Assembly: GCA_029932755.1 (NCBI GenBank)
Contig: JAOZPK010000018.1
Location: 1-24,528 of the forward strand
Direction of reading: 5' to 3'
Length of the DNA: 24,528 bases
Origin: Candidatus Cloacimonadota bacterium
GTDB lineage: Bacteria; Cloacimonadota; Cloacimonadia; Cloacimonadales; TCS61
Under the pieces are notes generated by a model. That model was not told the origin of the DNA. It searched no databases and worked only from the letters and a program-made list of their open reading frames with translations. Position numbers and translations under genes: made by a program. This document shows, one piece after another, positions 14,442 to 22,426 of this stretch (the stretch's first letter is position 1; each line of letters starts with the position of its first letter).

Positions 14442-15497
14442 ATGAAGAAAAAATTTACCTGTTTATTTATAATTATTGTAGGAATATTATTTGCAAATCC
14501 ACTTGAACCCGTATTTATAAGTGAATTGTATTTTGAAGATGGAAATTGGATATTGGAAATTTTTGATTATTATGAATTATATTCTTACCCTACTTTAGAT
14601 GGTTTTTATCTTAAATCTTCAACGGACAGTGTTTACTTTAATGATGGAGTTACTTGGAACGAAAACTTTGTTTTTGTTGTTGCTGAGAGCGATATGCAAG
14701 AACCATTCGACATCAATACCAATGGAGATACTATCTCCCTTATGTATGATCCTGAATATATCTATGATCAAATTTCATTTGGAGAGAATGTAAATCCCCC
14801 ATTAGCTGATCAATCTTTAGCAAGAATAGGTTTAGAAGATGGTCCACCAATTGGAGGAGAATTTTTCTTATTAGCAATGGAGAATCAACCAAGTATAGGG
14901 TATGATCCGTTTTCTGTAAGTTCCTATGGAACATTTACTGGTTATGTTTATGACTCGCTGATGAATCCTGTAGAAAATGTTCAGCTCGAATATTCCCCTG
15001 GTCTGGGTTATGGTTCTCCGGAAATAACAACAGATGAAAATGGGTATTTTATTGCCGATTTACCAGGAATGAATTATGATTTTAATGTTCACCTGCTTTA
15101 TTTAGCTACTATTGATACATTTATTACAATTGAACCTGATAGTTTAAATTATTACGAATTTGTCTTTGAAAACTATGTAAGTTCTGATGATATAGAAATT
15201 GAATCTCCTTCATCATACTATAATCTCACAAATTATCCAAACCCTTTCAATCCAACAACAGAAATAAGTTTTTCCGTACCGCAAACGTCCTCGTTTGTGA
15301 TTATTGAAATATTTAACTCACGTGGTCAGAAAATAAAGACAATTAAAATTCCTAATTCCTCATCCCAGAATCCTAATCAGATCACTTGGAACGGCACCAA
15401 TGAAAACAATAAGCAAGTTCCTTCCGGTGTATATCTCTACAAACTTGTTTCCAAAGGAAAAGAACTGGCAGCTAATAAAATGTTGCTGCTTAAATAA
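14442..15497 (+). CDS. Secreted protein with regulatory-like domain and T9SS-type sorting domain
   Basis: The protein is about 351 residues. Two ATGs in a row (14439, 14442) follow AGAAGG at 14431; the second has better spacing. A Sec signal peptide ends near 'ILFA-NP'. Residues about 25-160 begin 'VFISELYFEDGNWILEIFDYYE', like a lamin-tail-type (LTD) domain. Residues about 165-235 ('GTFTGYVYDSLMNPVENVQLEYSPG...TTDENGYFIADLPG') are a carboxypeptidase-regulatory-like beta-sandwich. The end is a FlgD-like/T9SS type A domain: 'NYPNPFNPTTEISF', 'IEIFNSRGQKIKT', 'WNGTNENNKQVPSGVYLYKL', 'ANKMLLLK'. It is a surface or secreted protein of unknown function, first gene of a four-gene operon. A palindrome lies inside its sorting domain (15280-15299). 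Confidence 0.88.
   Translation: MKKKFTCLFIIIVGILFANPLEPVFISELYFEDGNWILEIFDYYELYSYPTLDGFYLKSSTDSVYFNDGVTWNENFVFVVAESDMQEPFDINTNGDTISLMYDPEYIYDQISFGENVNPPLADQSLARIGLEDGPPIGGEFFLLAMENQPSIGYDPFSVSSYGTFTGYVYDSLMNPVENVQLEYSPGLGYGSPEITTDENGYFIADLPGMNYDFNVHLLYLATIDTFITIEPDSLNYYEFVFENYVSSDDIEIESPSSYYNLTNYPNPFNPTTEISFSVPQTSSFVIIEIFNSRGQKIKTIKIPNSSSQNPNQITWNGTNENNKQVPSGVYLYKLVSKGKELAANKMLLLK
15280..15299. repeat. Palindrome inside second sorting domain
   Basis: CGCAAACG-TCCT-CGTTTGTG pairs over eight positions with one G/T. It is read in frame as part of 'VPQTSSFVIIEI', in the loop between the first strand ('EISFS') and 'IEIFN' of the FlgD-like domain. Confidence 0.6.
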
Positions 15498-16091
15498 TTG
15501 AAACATATAATCATATTTATCTTATTATTTTCTATTAAATTTCTTCAAGCTCAAGATCTGCAGTTTTATCAAGAGGACATGGATTTTAAGATTGAAGAAA
15601 ACTATTTCTATGTGGACGGATTGTACTATTTTAGAAATACGAGCAGTAAAGAGATAAATCGACGTCTTTTCTATCCCTTCCCACAAGATAAAGCTTTTGG
15701 TAAAGTTGATTCAATATTTGTAATTAATATTCAAGATTCTTTAAAAGAAATAAATTTGCATAATAATCTCAAAGGTTCTTCTTTCACTATTCACATTGAC
15801 CCTGATACTACCGCAATTTACCGAATAGGATATAGACAGAAATTAAAAGAAACAAAAGCAGAATACATTCTAACGACTACACAATCATGGGGAATTCCTT
15901 TTACACAGGTAAATTACACCCTTGAATTCCCAAAAGAGTTTTCGCTTGACTCAATTTCATATATGCCGGACAGTTTGCGAGAAGAAAATAATAGTTATAT
16001 CTTCTTCTGGCATAAAGAAAATTTTATGCCGGATAAGAATTTTGAAATCAATTATAAAAAACAGGAGGGAACTCTGAATGGAAGAGAATAA
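15498..16091 (+). CDS. Exported protein of unknown function
   Basis: The 197-residue ORF starts with TTG directly behind the upstream stop (TAATTG), without a clear ribosome site, so translation is probably coupled. TTG is supported because it yields a complete signal peptide (KHIIIFILLFSIKFLQA-Q) and the first ATG falls well inside the mature protein. The mature part is beta-rich: 'FKIEENYFYVDGLYYFRNTSSKEINRRLFYPFP', 'VDSIFVINIQDSLKEINLHN', 'TAIYRIGYRQKLKETKAEYILTTTQSWG', resembling the N-terminal 'membrane-protein-like' beta-sandwich of DUF4424-type proteins by pattern only. Its end overlaps the start of the next gene by 14 bases. Confidence 0.75.
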   Translation: MKHIIIFILLFSIKFLQAQDLQFYQEDMDFKIEENYFYVDGLYYFRNTSSKEINRRLFYPFPQDKAFGKVDSIFVINIQDSLKEINLHNNLKGSSFTIHIDPDTTAIYRIGYRQKLKETKAEYILTTTQSWGIPFTQVNYTLEFPKEFSLDSISYMPDSLREENNSYIFFWHKENFMPDKNFEINYKKQEGTLNGRE

Positions 16092-16446
16092 AGAAATATT
16101 TGAAGTTAAATCAGAAGAGAAAAGAAAATTGGAGAAATTAGAAAAAATTGGTTGGGGATTATTCCTCATCATGCTTGGCGCTATCTGGCTCTTCCCGGAT
16201 TCTGTTGTACCGGAAGGCACATTTATGTTCGGTGTGGGTGTTATTCTCCTTGGCTTAAATCTTATAAAATATGCAAAAGGTTATCGAGTAAACGGTTTTA
16301 CAGTCTTTTTGGGAATAGTAGCTTTAATTGCCGGTTTATCCAGCCTTTTAGGACGGTCTGTTGATATCTTCCCTCTCATTCTTATTCTCTGGGGAGTCAG
16401 CATTATCTTTGGTATTGGCAGAAAGAGAAGAAAAAAAAATCTGTAG
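16078..16446 (+). CDS. Small DUF5668/LiaI-LiaF-like membrane protein
   Basis: The 122-residue protein has a charged cytosolic start (1-24) and four hydrophobic helices: 'IGWGLFLIMLGAIWLF', 'FMFGVGVILLGLNLI', 'FTVFLGIVALIAGLSSLLG' and 'FPLILILWGVSIIFGIG', ending in an Arg/Lys tail. The repeated 'G-W-G-l-f-l-i-l-l-G-a-i-W-L' and 'P-l-i-L-I-l-w-G' pattern is that of the LiaI/LiaF-like transmembrane region. AGGAGGGAAC precedes the ATG, inside the end of the upstream gene. Function is unknown. Compare 4207-4704, which also follows a T9SS-type gene. Confidence 0.82.
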   Translation: MEENKEIFEVKSEEKRKLEKLEKIGWGLFLIMLGAIWLFPDSVVPEGTFMFGVGVILLGLNLIKYAKGYRVNGFTVFLGIVALIAGLSSLLGRSVDIFPLILILWGVSIIFGIGRKRRKKNL

Positions 16447-16454
16447 GAATTATT

Positions 16455-17006
16455 ATGAACAAGAAAGTACTTGTTCCCATTTCAGATGGGATCGAAGAAT
16501 TAGAAGCAATAGGAATAATTGATACTTTGCGTCGAGCAAACGCAGAAGTTACTGTAGCTTCTGTAAATAACTTAAAGATTACTGGTTCTTATGGAACAAA
16601 AATTATTGCTGATAAACTTATTGAAGAATGTTCAACTGAACAATATGATCTGATAGTTTTACCTGGTGGACTTCCCGGTGCAGAACATCTTCGCGATTCG
16701 CAAGTTCTGACTTCCCTTCTTAAAAAACAAGCTATCGGGGGAAAATACTATGCCGCGATTTGTGCTTCTCCAACCGTTGTATTACAATTTCACGGTTTAC
16801 TAGAAGGGAAAAAAGCAACTGTTAATCCTGCTCTTGCAGATGATCTCCTAATAAAAGATGAAATTGAGAAACGTGTGGTTGTGGATGGCAACTGTATTAC
16901 AAGCAGAGCTAGAGGAACTGTTCTGGAATTTGCTATCCAACTTATTGAGTTATTATATGATAAGAGTAAAGCGGAAGAAATAAAAACTGATATGCTTTCC
17001 CAATAA
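16455..17006 (+). CDS. DJ-1/PfpI family protein
   Basis: The 183-residue cytoplasmic protein has the flavodoxin-like DJ-1 fold. The nucleophile elbow 'AAICASPTVVL' places Cys103 where human DJ-1 has Cys106; the partner acid is in 'DGIEELEAI' (Glu17); 'LIVLPGGLPGAEHLRDS' and 'NCITSRARGTVLEFAIQLIE' are the other family blocks. Length is that of single-domain DJ-1. Relatives act as glyoxalase III/deglycase-like or oxidative-stress chaperones; which applies here is not readable. It begins eight bases after the previous stop (AGGAAT site) and is the last gene of that operon. Confidence 0.92.
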   Translation: MNKKVLVPISDGIEELEAIGIIDTLRRANAEVTVASVNNLKITGSYGTKIIADKLIEECSTEQYDLIVLPGGLPGAEHLRDSQVLTSLLKKQAIGGKYYAAICASPTVVLQFHGLLEGKKATVNPALADDLLIKDEIEKRVVVDGNCITSRARGTVLEFAIQLIELLYDKSKAEEIKTDMLSQ

Positions 17007-17025
17007 TAAAGAAAAGATAAAACTA

Positions 17026-17054
17026 TTGACATTAGAATCTTAGAAAAAAATATT
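17026..17054 (+). promoter_or_regulatory. Candidate sigma70-type promoter for rpmE
   Basis: A consensus -35 TTGACA (17026-17031) is followed after 17 bases by AATATT (17049-17054), a weak -10. It lies in the only gap of suitable size before rpmE. The -35 match is exact; the -10 is poor, so the assignment is tentative. Confidence 0.35.
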
Positions 17055-17110
17055 GCACAGCGTTAGTATAAGTAGTGTTTATTAATTTAATATGAATCAG
17101 GAGATAGATG

Positions 17111-17323
17111 ATGAAAAAAGGAATTCACCCAAAATATGAAAAGGTGACCGTGACATGTTCATGCGGGAATACTTTCGAGACAAGATCAACAGATCCATCG
17201 ATCAGCAAAGTTGATATCTGTTCAAATTGCCATCCATTCTATACAGGGAAACAAAGAACTAGAGCCAAAGAAGGTCGTATAGAAAAATTTAATCAAAGAT
17301 ATAACGTTAAAGAAGAAAAATAA
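17111..17323 (+). CDS. rpmE: 50S ribosomal protein L31 (zinc-binding type)
   Basis: The 70-residue protein 'MKKGIHPKYEKVTVTCSCGNT' continues with ICSNCHPFYTGKQR and 'GRIEKFNQRY', the L31 signature. Four cysteines (16, 18, 37, 40) form the zinc site of the C+ type, so it is the zinc-dependent paralogue, not the C- (YkgM-like) form. Of two adjacent ATGs, 17111 has the better distance (7) from AGGAG and gives the standard N-terminus. It bridges the two subunits in the large-subunit central protuberance. It has its own strong terminator. Confidence 0.96.
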   Translation: MKKGIHPKYEKVTVTCSCGNTFETRSTDPSISKVDICSNCHPFYTGKQRTRAKEGRIEKFNQRYNVKEEK

Positions 17324-17339
17324 TAAACTTGTTATTACC

Positions 17340-17383
17340 GCACCACAACTCTATCATAGAAATTGTTGTGGTGCATTTTTTTT
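17340..17383 (+). terminator. Intrinsic terminator after rpmE
   Basis: GCACCACAAC (17340-17349) pairs perfectly with GTTGTGGTGC (17365-17374), followed by A and eight T. The loop is 15 bases. It ends 13 bases before the ATG of the next gene, which therefore depends on read-through or on a promoter within rpmE. Confidence 0.9.
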
Positions 17384-17396
17384 AAGGACAAATAAT

Positions 17397-18377
17397 ATGG
17401 AAAGAAAACAAATTGAAGTTGGTGGACAAGCAGTAATTGAAGGCGTAATGATGCGAGGACCGGAAAATCTAGCAACAGCGATTCGCCGAAAAGATAAAAG
17501 CATAGAAGTAAAAAAGACCAGATTTATCAGCAAAACAAAGCAGAATAAATTTCTAGGACTTCCGATAGTTCGAGGATTTGCATCACTTATTGAAATGATG
17601 ATAATTGGAATTAAAACATTGAATTTTTCAGCATCCCGCGCTGAGCTGGATTGGGAAGAGGAAAAACCAAAAAAGAATAAGAAAGAGAAATCTAAATTCC
17701 GAACGAAATTTGAAGAAGTTATAAGCTACATTTTTGCTTTCGGATTGGCTTTCTTATTGTTCGCCTTTTTACCATATCAAATTGCAGAATGGATGAATTT
17801 GGGTAAAGAAAATATCTATTTCAATCTTTTTGCTGGATCGATCCGCATTATTTTCTTTGTGCTCTATGTTTGGATAATCGGCAAAATGAAAGATGTAAAT
17901 CGTATTTTTGAATATCACGGTGCTGAACATAAATCTGTATTTGCATATGAAGCCAATAGTGATCTGGATGCAGATAGTGTACAAAAATTCACAACATTCC
18001 ATCCGCGCTGTGGAACCAGTTTCATATTTTTTGTTCTGCTTATTTCTATATTAATTTTTTCAATTATTGATACAATATTTGCTTATTTCTTTGGTGCTCC
18101 GAATGTGATTCTACGTTTAGCTTACCACTTAATGTTCATGCCGTTTATTTCCGGAATTTCTTATGAAGTGCTCAAACTTTCCGGTAAGAACATCAAGCAT
18201 CCATTAGTTAAGCTAATGACCGCACCAGGGCTTGCATTGCAGAGAATCACAACTCAGCCTCCGGATAATGAGCAGATAGAAGTTGCAGTTATTGCTATGA
18301 AGTGTGCTCTAGATTTGGATATTTCTGAATATGAAAATATTACCTTCATCGATAAAGAATCAGAAAAAGTAAGCTGA
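17397..18377 (+). CDS. DUF1385 membrane protein
   Basis: The 326-residue protein opens with 'EVGGQAVIEGVMMRGPE', the hallmark of DUF1385 (COG3872, 'predicted metal-dependent enzyme'). Conserved blocks follow: 'FEYHGAEHKSVFAYE' and 'FHPRCGTSFIFFVLL', with His, Glu and Cys able to bind metal. Four hydrophobic segments lie at about 103-125, 140-163, 203-225 and 235-255. AAGGA is 9 bases before the ATG. In many Firmicutes and related bacteria this gene lies between rpmE and prfA/prmC; the same order rpmE - DUF1385 - prfA is seen here, supporting a link to translation, though the reaction is unknown. It is followed after six bases by prfA. Confidence 0.92.
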   Translation: MERKQIEVGGQAVIEGVMMRGPENLATAIRRKDKSIEVKKTRFISKTKQNKFLGLPIVRGFASLIEMMIIGIKTLNFSASRAELDWEEEKPKKNKKEKSKFRTKFEEVISYIFAFGLAFLLFAFLPYQIAEWMNLGKENIYFNLFAGSIRIIFFVLYVWIIGKMKDVNRIFEYHGAEHKSVFAYEANSDLDADSVQKFTTFHPRCGTSFIFFVLLISILIFSIIDTIFAYFFGAPNVILRLAYHLMFMPFISGISYEVLKLSGKNIKHPLVKLMTAPGLALQRITTQPPDNEQIEVAVIAMKCALDLDISEYENITFIDKESEKVS

Positions 18378-18383
18378 AAAATT

Positions 18384-19451
18384 ATGATACCGGAAGAGAA
18401 GATTCTAACTCTCAAAAATGAATATGAGGATTTGAAAAAAGATATTTATGATCCTGCAAAAATGTCTGATCAGCGTTACTACAGCAAAATATCAAGAAGA
18501 TTTAAAGAGCTACAGGAAATATTAGATTTATATGATATATTAAAAACTTACGAAACAACTATATTAGAAAATAAAGAACTTATAAATTCTACCAATGACA
18601 AAGAACTCATTGCCCTCGCTGAAGAGGAAGCAACAGAGGCTCAGGAAGATCTTGAAAAAAAGATATCAAAATTAAGAGAATTGTTAATTCCTAAAGACCC
18701 AAACGACGAAAAAGATGCAATCATCGAAATACGGGCTGGAACAGGAGGTGAAGAAGCTGCACTTTTTGTGTCGGATCTATACAGGATGTACACATATTTT
18801 GCAGATAAAAAAAATTGGAAATTATCTATTATGTCTTCCAATCCAACCGGTGTTGGTGGATTAAAAGAAGTAATCTTTTCACTTTCCGGAAATAATGTTT
18901 ACGGAACCATGAGATTTGAAAGCGGTGTTCATCGTGTACAGAGAGTTCCTGAAACAGAATCTCAAGGCAGAGTTCATACTTCAGCAATTTCGGTTGCTGT
19001 ATTACCGGAAGCTGATGAGATCGATGTTAAAATAAACCCGGCTGATTTGAAAATCGATGTTTATCGTGCATCTGGGCATGGTGGACAAAGTGTGAATACA
19101 ACCGACTCTGCCGTTCGAATCACACATGAACCAACCGGACTTGTGGTAACCTGTCAGGATGAGAAATCGCAACTAAAAAATAAAAACAAAGCTTTTAAAG
19201 TGCTTCGATCAAGACTGTATGATCTGGAAATTTCTAAACATGAGGCTGAAATTTCTGCTAAACGTAAGTCACAAGTTGGATCTGGTGACAGGAGTGCGAA
19301 AATAAGAACTTATAACTTCCCACAATCCAGAGTCACAGATCATAGAATAAATTTGACATCATTCAGATTAAACGACATTTTGCTCGGCGAGTTGGATGAA
19401 TTTATTGATGCTCTAAAATTGGCTTATAGGAATGAAAAAGTAGAAAATTAA
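18384..19451 (+). CDS. prfA: Peptide chain release factor 1
   Basis: The 355-residue class I release factor recognises UAA and UAG and triggers peptide release. The catalytic GGQ is at 233-235 ('RASGHGGQSVNTTDSAVRITH'), and the stop-codon reading motif is P189-E190-T191 in 'HRVQRVPETESQGRVHTSA', the PxT form of RF1 (RF2 has SPF). 'IEIRAGTGGEEAALF' and the basic tail 'KRKSQVGSGDRSAKIRTYNFPQSRVTDHRI' are standard. Length is typical. No prmC (its GGQ methylase) follows; the next gene is a CNNM/CorC protein two bases downstream. Confidence 0.97.
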   Translation: MIPEEKILTLKNEYEDLKKDIYDPAKMSDQRYYSKISRRFKELQEILDLYDILKTYETTILENKELINSTNDKELIALAEEEATEAQEDLEKKISKLRELLIPKDPNDEKDAIIEIRAGTGGEEAALFVSDLYRMYTYFADKKNWKLSIMSSNPTGVGGLKEVIFSLSGNNVYGTMRFESGVHRVQRVPETESQGRVHTSAISVAVLPEADEIDVKINPADLKIDVYRASGHGGQSVNTTDSAVRITHEPTGLVVTCQDEKSQLKNKNKAFKVLRSRLYDLEISKHEAEISAKRKSQVGSGDRSAKIRTYNFPQSRVTDHRINLTSFRLNDILLGELDEFIDALKLAYRNEKVEN

Positions 19452-19453
19452 TA

Positions 19454-20728
19454 ATGTGGATCATATTACTTTTAATCATAATTATTTTTTTTATCTTATC
19501 CGGTTTTTTCTCAGGTATAGAAACGGGTCTCATCTCTCTTGATAGATTAAAACTGGAACAAGAAGCAAAAAGTAATAAAAAAAAGGAGCAGATTCTTACT
19601 TTTCTTGAAAAACCAGATCTGATTTTCGGAACAACCTTATTTGGAACAAACATATCAATTGTTATTGTTTCTTCTCTTTCGATATTTCTTATCAATATCT
19701 TAAAAAAAGAATCTATGATAAATATTTCCGAGCATACTGCAACACTTATTATTGCCGGTTTTGTGCTTATCTTTGCTGAGTTGATACCAAAAGCACTTTA
19801 TAGAGATTTCCCTAATAGGCTTGTAGGTAAAGGATTCCCAATGCTCAAATTTTTTAGTTTTATTTTCACACCTTTCGTTAAGTTCGTTTCCATTTTGAAT
19901 AATCTACTCGCTAAACTTTTTAAACTTCCCCAACAATCTAGATACAATTTTGTTTCCCGCGAAGATCTTTCATTTATGCTCTCTGAAGCTAAAGATGATG
20001 GTGTGTTGCATGAAGATCAAATGGAAATGTTGGTAGATGCGTTGGAATTTACTGAACTGGATGCAGAGAATGTGATGATACCACGTACTGATATCGTGGC
20101 ATTCCAATTAGATACGTCTATTTATGAGGTCATTTCAATTGCAAAAGAAAAAGGATTCACCAGATTCCCAGTATACGAAAATGACCTAGATGATATCAAA
20201 GGAATACTTATAATCTACGATCTTTTAAAACAGAAAAGTTATGAAGGTCTTACAGTTGTAGATTTTATACGTAATGCTTTCTTTGCTCCGGAAACTATGG
20301 ATGTGAATAAGCTTCTTACAGAAATGCAGAAAGAAAAAGTAAGCATGGCAATTATTATGGATTCTTATGGTGGAACTGCCGGTGTGGTTACAATTGAAGA
20401 TATCCTGGAAGAGATTGTCGGTGAAATTGAAGACGAATATGACAATACAACCCAGGAAATCAGCAAGATATCAAGTGGATTGTACCGTGTACAAAGTTAT
20501 GCTGAGATTGACTTTCTCAACGACGAATATGACATGAATCTGCCGTTAGGAGATTATGAAACAATTGCCGGAATGATCATAGATAAACTTGAGAGAATTC
20601 CCAGAAGAGATACAAAATTAACAATTGGAAATTGGGATATCACAATAATTCAAGCCACAGATAAAAGAATTATTACTGTGGAAATGAAAAAAATTGAAGT
20701 AAAAAAAAAATTTGTAACGTTATTGTGA
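19454..20728 (+). CDS. CNNM/CorC (HlyC) family transporter-like protein with CBS pair
   Basis: The 424-residue inner-membrane protein has, in order, a DUF21/CNNM transmembrane domain (about 1-180, 'SGFFSGIETGLISLDRLKLEQEA', 'LIFAELIPKALYRDFP'), two CBS domains (about 195-325; 'VMIPRTDIVAFQLDTSIYEVISIAKEKGFTRFPVYENDLDDIKGIL' and 'VSMAIIMDSYGGTAGVVTIEDILEEIVGEIEDEYD'), and a CorC_HlyC domain (about 340-424). Relatives export Mg2+ or other divalent ions under control of adenine nucleotides bound at the CBS pair. The start lies two bases after prfA, and a TGA stop precedes the EIIA gene by nine bases. Confidence 0.94.
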   Translation: MWIILLLIIIIFFILSGFFSGIETGLISLDRLKLEQEAKSNKKKEQILTFLEKPDLIFGTTLFGTNISIVIVSSLSIFLINILKKESMINISEHTATLIIAGFVLIFAELIPKALYRDFPNRLVGKGFPMLKFFSFIFTPFVKFVSILNNLLAKLFKLPQQSRYNFVSREDLSFMLSEAKDDGVLHEDQMEMLVDALEFTELDAENVMIPRTDIVAFQLDTSIYEVISIAKEKGFTRFPVYENDLDDIKGILIIYDLLKQKSYEGLTVVDFIRNAFFAPETMDVNKLLTEMQKEKVSMAIIMDSYGGTAGVVTIEDILEEIVGEIEDEYDNTTQEISKISSGLYRVQSYAEIDFLNDEYDMNLPLGDYETIAGMIIDKLERIPRRDTKLTIGNWDITIIQATDKRIITVEMKKIEVKKKFVTLL

Positions 20729-20737
20729 GGTAAGATT

Positions 20738-21199
20738 ATGGATAAAATTTTTAAAATATCGAACTTAGTTAATGAAACTCGAATTATTGATATTCATTCG
20801 AATGATAAAAAGGGCGCTTTGAACGAACTTCTGGAAATCATTTGTAAAGATGATTTGATAACTGATCCCAAAACGTTTTCTAAAGAGATATTTAAACGTG
20901 AAAAGTTAATGAGTACTGGTATCGGCTATGGAATAGCTATTCCTCATGCACGTCATAAAACCGTTAAAGATTTTGTTATTGCTATCGGACGTAAACGTGA
21001 AGGTTTGGAATATGAATCCATCGATGATAAACTTGTTAAACTTATTTTTATGATCGGAGCTTCCGATACTCAGGATAAAGATTATATTAAGGTTCTCTCA
21101 CGTTTAATTCTTCGTCTAAAAAATCAAGAATTCGTTGATAAAATGTTATCTGTGGAAGATCCTTCAGATATTTACGAACTAATTAAAACACAAAAATAA
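20738..21199 (+). CDS. PTS EIIA domain protein (fructose/Ntr type)
   Basis: The 153-residue stand-alone PTS_EIIA_2 domain has the phosphoryl-accepting histidine at His70 in 'GIGYGIAIPHARHKTVKDF'. 'KEIFKREKLMSTGIGYG' upstream and 'IKVLSRLILRLKNQEFVDKML' downstream complete the fold. In the EIIA-Ntr group this domain regulates K+ or other transport rather than carrying sugar. No EI, HPr or permease gene is present in the window. It sits three bases before a CPA2 antiporter gene that has no cytosolic regulatory domain, so a role in controlling that antiporter is a reasonable inference. Confidence 0.93.
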   Translation: MDKIFKISNLVNETRIIDIHSNDKKGALNELLEIICKDDLITDPKTFSKEIFKREKLMSTGIGYGIAIPHARHKTVKDFVIAIGRKREGLEYESIDDKLVKLIFMIGASDTQDKDYIKVLSRLILRLKNQEFVDKMLSVEDPSDIYELIKTQK

Positions 21200-21202
21200 A
21201 TT

Positions 21203-22417
21203 ATGTTTCCACAATATCTACAACTTCTATTTCTTGGTGGTTCTATTCTACTGGCTCTCATTTTATCACGCGGAGCAACCTTGCTGAAAACACCATTAAT
21301 AGTTGGTTACATTATTGCCGGTGCATTGCTTGGACCAGATCTTTTAGGAATGCTTTCACCCAATCAAATTAAATCTTTGGATATTGTAAATTTAGTTGTT
21401 CTCTCACTTATAGGATTTGGTATTGGAGGGGAACTAAGATTCAAAGAATTACAAAAACTTGGGAAATCTATTATCTCTATTGTTATCTTTGAAGCTTTGG
21501 GTGCTTTCCTTCTAGTTGGAATTGCTAGTGCATTGATTTTAAAAAGTATCCCCATGGGGCTTATTTTCGGTTCTCTGGCAAGTGCGACGGCACCTGCAGG
21601 AACAGTTGAAGTTATCAAGCAATACAAAGCTAAAGGTGAATTTACAACTACCCTTTATGCTGTGATGGGCTTGGATGATATCTTGGCTCTACTGCTTTTT
21701 ACAATTTCATTACCAATTTCAATAATTCTTATGACTGGTAGTAAATCGGGTGGAGAAGTTTCCATTCTACATGCTTTAGAGCACGCCGGGCTGGAAGTAC
21801 TCTTTTCTGTTGTTGCTGGCGTATTGATTGGTTTTATTATGGTTCCAGTTGCAAAACTTATTCATGATAGAGTTAGTCTTTTGTTGTTGTCGATTGGAAT
21901 TATTCTTATTAATTGTGGAATTTCAGAATATTTTCATCTTTCACCCATTCTATTAAATATGACGATGGGGATTGTATTAGTAAATAGAAGTAAAATTACA
22001 GCCCGAAAAATATTTTCTACCTTAGGAGATTGGACACCACCCATGTATGTATGGTTCTTTGCTCTCATTGGAACAAGACTCGATATCTCGCTGATAATGA
22101 AATATTCATTTCTAATTATTGTTTATATTGTAGCTCGTTCATTGGGAAAATGGACAGGAACTTTTATTGGTTCCACGATTTCCAAAGCACCGGCAAAAAT
22201 AAGGAATTTTCTAGGACTTGCATTAATGTCTCAAGCTGGCGTAGCTGTGGGGCTTGCCCTGGCTGCATCCAAAGTTATGGAAAAAGCGGGATTTCACTTG
22301 CAAGCAGTACAAATAATTAGTGTGATCACTGCCACTACATTCATTGTTATGGTTGTGGGACCGATCATTGCCAAAATTGCTCTATTTAAATCCGGGGAAA
22401 CAAATGTTTCCGATTAG
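21203..22417 (+). CDS. CPA2-family cation:proton antiporter
   Basis: The 404-residue membrane protein has about 12 helices and the Na_H_exchanger (KefB-like) fold. Landmarks: 'LKTPLIVGYIIAGALLGPDLLG' near the start, 'SLASATAPAGTVEVIKQYKAKGEFTTTLYAVMGLDDILALLLF' with the DD of the ion-binding core, and 'LGLALMSQAGVAVGLALAA' near the end. The C-terminal RCK/TrkA-N domains of KefB/KefC are missing; the protein stops after the last helix. It exchanges Na+ or K+ for H+ across the inner membrane. EIIA upstream and a PII-like gene nine bases downstream are likely regulators supplied in trans. Confidence 0.93.
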   Translation: MFPQYLQLLFLGGSILLALILSRGATLLKTPLIVGYIIAGALLGPDLLGMLSPNQIKSLDIVNLVVLSLIGFGIGGELRFKELQKLGKSIISIVIFEALGAFLLVGIASALILKSIPMGLIFGSLASATAPAGTVEVIKQYKAKGEFTTTLYAVMGLDDILALLLFTISLPISIILMTGSKSGGEVSILHALEHAGLEVLFSVVAGVLIGFIMVPVAKLIHDRVSLLLLSIGIILINCGISEYFHLSPILLNMTMGIVLVNRSKITARKIFSTLGDWTPPMYVWFFALIGTRLDISLIMKYSFLIIVYIVARSLGKWTGTFIGSTISKAPAKIRNFLGLALMSQAGVAVGLALAASKVMEKAGFHLQAVQIISVITATTFIVMVVGPIIAKIALFKSGETNVSD

Positions 22418-22426
22418 GAGAAAATT

